A DNA stretch of 6,421 bases from Phycisphaerae bacterium (GTDB lineage Bacteria; Planctomycetota; Phycisphaerae; UBA1845; PWPN01), in assembly GCA_003557125.1 (NCBI GenBank), contig PWPN01000248.1:1-6421 (forward strand). Direction: 5' to 3'. Within the stretch, counting starts at the first letter, position 1. Every line of letters starts with the position of its first letter. The notes below the pieces were generated by a model. That model was not told the DNA's origin. It did no database searches and saw nothing but the letters and a program-made list of their open reading frames with translations. This document shows positions 3,916 through 6,421 of this stretch, in pieces. A program made the position numbers and the translations under genes.

Positions 3916-6195
3916 ATGACGCGTGCACTGTTTCCGGTAAGCGTGTGGTTGACGGGATGTCTGTTGCTCGTAGCCGGGAGCGCATCGCTCGCGACCGCGG
4001 CGACGGTCGACGTGGACGTCGATTGGCCGACGTTCCTGGGCAGGCACGACATGGTATGGGATCGCCTTCCTCAGACGTGGCTGGAAGGCCCGTACCTGGG
4101 CAACGGGATGATGGGGACGCTCATTTACCAGGAAAATGAGCGGGCGGTCCGCTTCGACGTGGGACGCAGCGACGTGCAGGATCACCGCGACGACTCCTAC
4201 GGCATGTCGATGTTCACGCGCTGCCGCCTGCCCATCGGCTATTTCACGCTCGAGACGGTCGGCACGATCGAGGGGGGGAGCGGAAGGCTCGATCTCTACA
4301 ACGCCGAGGCCACCGGGACGATCCGAACGGACCGCGGCCGAATCGAGTACCGTAGCATCGTCCATACCGACGAGATGCTCATTCTGATCGAAATCGAACC
4401 GGACGAAGGTGAAGCGGACTGCCGGCTCGAGTGGAATGCGATGCAGGCGGACAGCCCGCGTCAGCTCTGGGGCCGCGGCATGGAAGGGTACCTGTCCAAC
4501 CCGCCCGCCCGGTACGACAGTGTCGGGCCGGTGCGCGTGTGCATTCAGCCTTTGCTGGTCGGCGGGAAGACGGCGACAGCCTGGTACGAACGCAGCGAGG
4601 GGCCGACGCGCACGCTCTACATCAGCGTCGCCCATTCGTTTCCCGATGCCGCCGCGTTCCCCGAGGCTGTCGAGGTCGTCAACCGCATGCGGGCCGAGTC
4701 CGTCGAGCGTCTGTTCGAAACGCACCGCGCATGGTGGCACGACTTCTGGCCGGCGAATTTCGTGTCGCTGCCCGACAGCTATTGGGAAGGCTTCTACTGG
4801 ATCCAGATCTACAAGTTGGCCAGTGCGACGCGCAGCGACCGCGCGCTCATCGACCTGATGGGGCCCTGGTTTCAGATCACCCCATGGCCCGGCGCGTGGT
4901 GGAACCTCAATGTCCAGTTGACCTATTGGCCTTTCTATGCCGCCAATCGGCTCGAGCCGGCCGAATCGCTCTGGCGTCACCTCGACACGTACCGGCACAA
5001 TCTGTTGGCCAACGTGCCCCCGGCGTACCGCGGCCCCGATGTCATGGGCCTCGGGCGTGCGACGGGCCAGGACATCTATTGCCCGATGCACACGGGACCG
5101 TCTGTCCAGCCCGACGTTTACGAGTTCAGCAACCTGCCCTGGATACTGCATAACGTCTGGCTCCATTACCGGCACGCGATGGACGATGCGATGCTGCGCG
5201 ACGTGCTGTTTCCGCTGTTGCGCAGTTCGATCAATTTCTACCTGCGCGTTCTCGAGGAGGGCCAGGACGGGCGATATCACCTCCCGCTGAGCCATTCTCC
5301 GGAATACGGTGCAGCCGAGGACGCCAACATCGACCTGGCACTGTTGCGGTGGGGGTGCCGGACACTGATCGCATCGGCTGAGCGACTCGGGATCGACGAT
5401 CCCCTCAGGGCACGCTGGGAGGAGGTTCTCGAACGGCTCGTGGATTACCCGACCGACGAGGACGGCTTCATGATCGGTCGCGACGTGCCCTATGCCAAAT
5501 CGCACCGGCATTTCTCCCACCTGCTCATGATTTATCCGCTCTACCTGGTCAATATCGATCAGGAGGGAGGTCGCGAATTGATCACACGCTCGCTCGACCA
5601 CTGGCACAGCCTCGACGATCGGTTCTGCGGCTATTCCTATACGGCCGGCAGCTCGATCGCATCAGCACTGGGTGACGGGAACCGTTCACTGGAGATGCTC
5701 AACGGCCTCAAGCGTTTCCTCGGCGAGAACACGATGTATGAGGAGACCGGCGCGTGCATCGAGACGCCGCTGGCGGGGGCTCAATCGCTGCATGACATGC
5801 TCATCCAGAGTTGGGACGGCGTTCTTCGCGTGTTCCCGGCCATTCCCGACGCATGGGCGGACGTAGCGTTCCATGATCTGCGAACCGAGGGGGCGTTTCT
5901 GGTCAGTGCGGCCAGGCGTGACGGGCAGGTGCGCTTCGTTCGTATCGAGTCGCTGGCCGGTGAACCGTGCATTCTTCAGACGGATCTGCTGGGCTTTGAG
6001 CTTCCCGACGCCGTGCGTACGACCGACGGCCGAGAGGTTACTGTAATGAGGATCGCTGAAGATCGCGTCGAGTTCGATCTGAACAAAGGCGAAGAGCTCA
6101 TCCTCGCTCCTCCCGACGCCCCGTCCAAGCCGAGCGTTGCGCCGGTCGCGTTGCCCACGGAGCGTCACCGTTTCGGGCTGCCGGGTACCGATTAA
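3916..6195 (+). CDS. Secreted GH95-like glycoside hydrolase (alpha-L-fucosidase/galactosidase family)
   Basis: This 759-residue protein probably removes terminal sugars, such as alpha-L-fucose, from glycans outside the cytoplasm. Residues 1-28 form a signal peptide (MTR, hydrophobic core, A26-T-A28 cleavage); C15 in LTGC also fits a lipobox, but the hydrophobic core continues past it. Residues about 35-260 match the N-terminal beta-sandwich of GH95 (PYLGNGMMG at 59-67). The helical-barrel part follows: WWHDFW (273-278), then WWNLNVQLTYW (328-338), whose N330 and N332 correspond to the two Asn that position the attacking water in Bifidobacterium 1,2-alpha-L-fucosidase AfcA. SPE with E463 fits the general acid, and HRHFSHL (530-536) is a family hallmark. 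QSWDGVLRVFPAIPDAW (631-647) and a C-terminal beta domain complete it. The family's QIDGNFG motif, whose Asp is catalytic in AfcA, reads CIETPLA here (E616 for Asp). So the fold is well supported, but the substrate is not, and activity may differ from classical fucosidases. Length is typical for GH95. It may form a unit with the ORF ending at 3886. Confidence 0.93.
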   Translation: MTRALFPVSVWLTGCLLLVAGSASLATAATVDVDVDWPTFLGRHDMVWDRLPQTWLEGPYLGNGMMGTLIYQENERAVRFDVGRSDVQDHRDDSYGMSMFTRCRLPIGYFTLETVGTIEGGSGRLDLYNAEATGTIRTDRGRIEYRSIVHTDEMLILIEIEPDEGEADCRLEWNAMQADSPRQLWGRGMEGYLSNPPARYDSVGPVRVCIQPLLVGGKTATAWYERSEGPTRTLYISVAHSFPDAAAFPEAVEVVNRMRAESVERLFETHRAWWHDFWPANFVSLPDSYWEGFYWIQIYKLASATRSDRALIDLMGPWFQITPWPGAWWNLNVQLTYWPFYAANRLEPAESLWRHLDTYRHNLLANVPPAYRGPDVMGLGRATGQDIYCPMHTGPSVQPDVYEFSNLPWILHNVWLHYRHAMDDAMLRDVLFPLLRSSINFYLRVLEEGQDGRYHLPLSHSPEYGAAEDANIDLALLRWGCRTLIASAERLGIDDPLRARWEEVLERLVDYPTDEDGFMIGRDVPYAKSHRHFSHLLMIYPLYLVNIDQEGGRELITRSLDHWHSLDDRFCGYSYTAGSSIASALGDGNRSLEMLNGLKRFLGENTMYEETGACIETPLAGAQSLHDMLIQSWDGVLRVFPAIPDAWADVAFHDLRTEGAFLVSAARRDGQVRFVRIESLAGEPCILQTDLLGFELPDAVRTTDGREVTVMRIAEDRVEFDLNKGEELILAPPDAPSKPSVAPVALPTERHRFGLPGTD

Positions 6196-6237
6196 GGCTC
6201 GGATTTGGCGCGGATGTCCCTGTGTGATGCCATGTAG

Positions 6238-6292
6238 CGTCCGCCCTCCCGTCTTCGCCTTCGGCTACGCCGCGACTTCGCCGTGGCGGACG
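6238..6292. repeat. Inverted-repeat element with CGTCCGCC/GGCGGACG ends
   Basis: CGTCCGCC (6238-6245) pairs perfectly with GGCGGACG (6285-6292). The interior contains CTTCGCC twice (6253-6259 and 6276-6282) and a GCTAC/GTAGC pair with the sequence just outside the left end (6234-6238 with 6264-6268). Elements of this look (CCGCC...TTCGCC...GGCTACGCCGC...TTCGCC...GGCGG) occur as dispersed intergenic repeats in several bacterial groups, from memory. It lies 43 bases after the glycosidase stop. Confidence 0.6.
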
Positions 6293-6305
6293 TTCGTGCG
6301 CCACA

Positions 6306-6421
6306 GGCGGACAAGCCGCCAGTGGCACCCTTGTGAGTGGCAGCCACATTGACAGGGTGGTACGGGCGTCTCGCCCGTCGAGTGCATGATTGCACTGGCG
6401 GACAAGCCGCCAGTGGCACCC
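6306..6421. repeat. Two copies of a 25-bp direct repeat, 91 bp apart, with hairpins between
   Basis: The bases 6306-6330 and 6397-6421 are identical (GGCGGACAAGCCGCC followed by AGTGGCACCC). Each has a GGCGG/CCGCC hairpin with an ACAAG loop; in the second copy the stem grows to nine pairs, CACTGGCGG (6393-6401) with CCGCCAGTG (6407-6415). Between them lie ACGGGCG/CGCCCGT (6362-6368 and 6372-6378) and AGTGCA/TGCACT (6381-6386 and 6391-6396). The second copy ends exactly at the window edge, so the array may continue. It looks like a dispersed planctomycete-type intergenic repeat rather than CRISPR. Confidence 0.75.

Larger units (their letters stand above)
6196..6421. other. Non-coding, repeat-rich right end
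   Basis: I see no convincing gene after the glycosidase. The region is a run of inverted and direct repeats, listed separately, extending to the window edge. Any terminator of the glycosidase is probably one of these hairpins, although none has a good T run. ORFs through it on both strands have Arg/Pro-rich low-quality translations. Confidence 0.6.

Noticed and set aside
3916..3984. Lipoprotein signal (LTGC lipobox) in the glycosidase
   Set aside because: The Cys falls inside the hydrophobic core, which continues with LLLVAG to a good type I site (ATA). A lipoprotein is possible but less likely.
3781..5607. 608-codon open frame on the minus strand
   Set aside because: It lies opposite the clear glycosidase gene. 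Its translation is rich in Arg, Pro, His and Val with no domain signal, as expected of antisense frames in GC-rich genes.
6306..6421. CRISPR array
   Set aside because: Only two copies are seen, the repeat is strongly self-complementary, and the 66-base interval contains other hairpins rather than a spacer. No cas gene is present.

Overview
The window is GC-rich DNA that most likely comes from a member of the Planctomycetota, perhaps a Phycisphaerae-like lineage. Three things point there: a secreted protein ending in a C-terminal module and type I dockerin of the kind common in that phylum, a secreted GH95-like glycosidase, and intergenic GC-rich hairpin repeats of the sort often dispersed in planctomycete genomes. 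This assignment rests on recognition alone. No rRNA or other taxonomic marker is present.

Layout, left to right. The window opens with the last 44 codons of an unidentified gene (3-137), followed by a non-coding stretch with a strong GC hairpin (250-275). A small gene on the minus strand (371-619) encodes an unrecognised 82-residue Cys-containing protein and has a clear Shine-Dalgarno and a perfect TATAAT box. The gap to its right (620-881) holds a 15-bp tandem repeat and a three-arm set of competing hairpins. Next is a plus-strand gene for a polyferredoxin of the MauM/NapG type with four predicted [4Fe-4S] clusters (882-1478). It stands alone, with no visible Tat signal and no NapH, NapA or Mau partner beside it.

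A 449-bp gap (1479-1927) contains two sigma70-like promoters, one of them an extended -10 promoter close to consensus, and a leader of about 270 nt. It leads into a secreted 470-residue dockerin protein (1928-3340), which ends in a strong rho-independent terminator (3411-3440). Beyond the terminator lies a short ORF of unknown function whose last 80 codons look truly coding (to 3886). After 29 nt comes a 759-residue secreted glycoside hydrolase resembling GH95 (3916-6195), the family of alpha-L-fucosidases and alpha-L-galactosidases. The right end (6196-6421) is non-coding and packed with inverted and direct repeats.

Working together: the dockerin protein and the glycosidase both carry export signals and fit an organism that breaks down complex or fucosylated polysaccharides outside the cytoplasm. 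They are separated by a terminator, so they are probably different transcription units. The short ORF before the glycosidase may be co-transcribed with it. The polyferredoxin suggests electron transfer, but its partner is not in the window. I saw no CRISPR array, tRNA, rRNA, transposase or phage gene. The points most worth following are the divergent catalytic motifs of the GH95-like enzyme, the orphan polyferredoxin behind a competing-hairpin leader, and the long leader of the dockerin gene.
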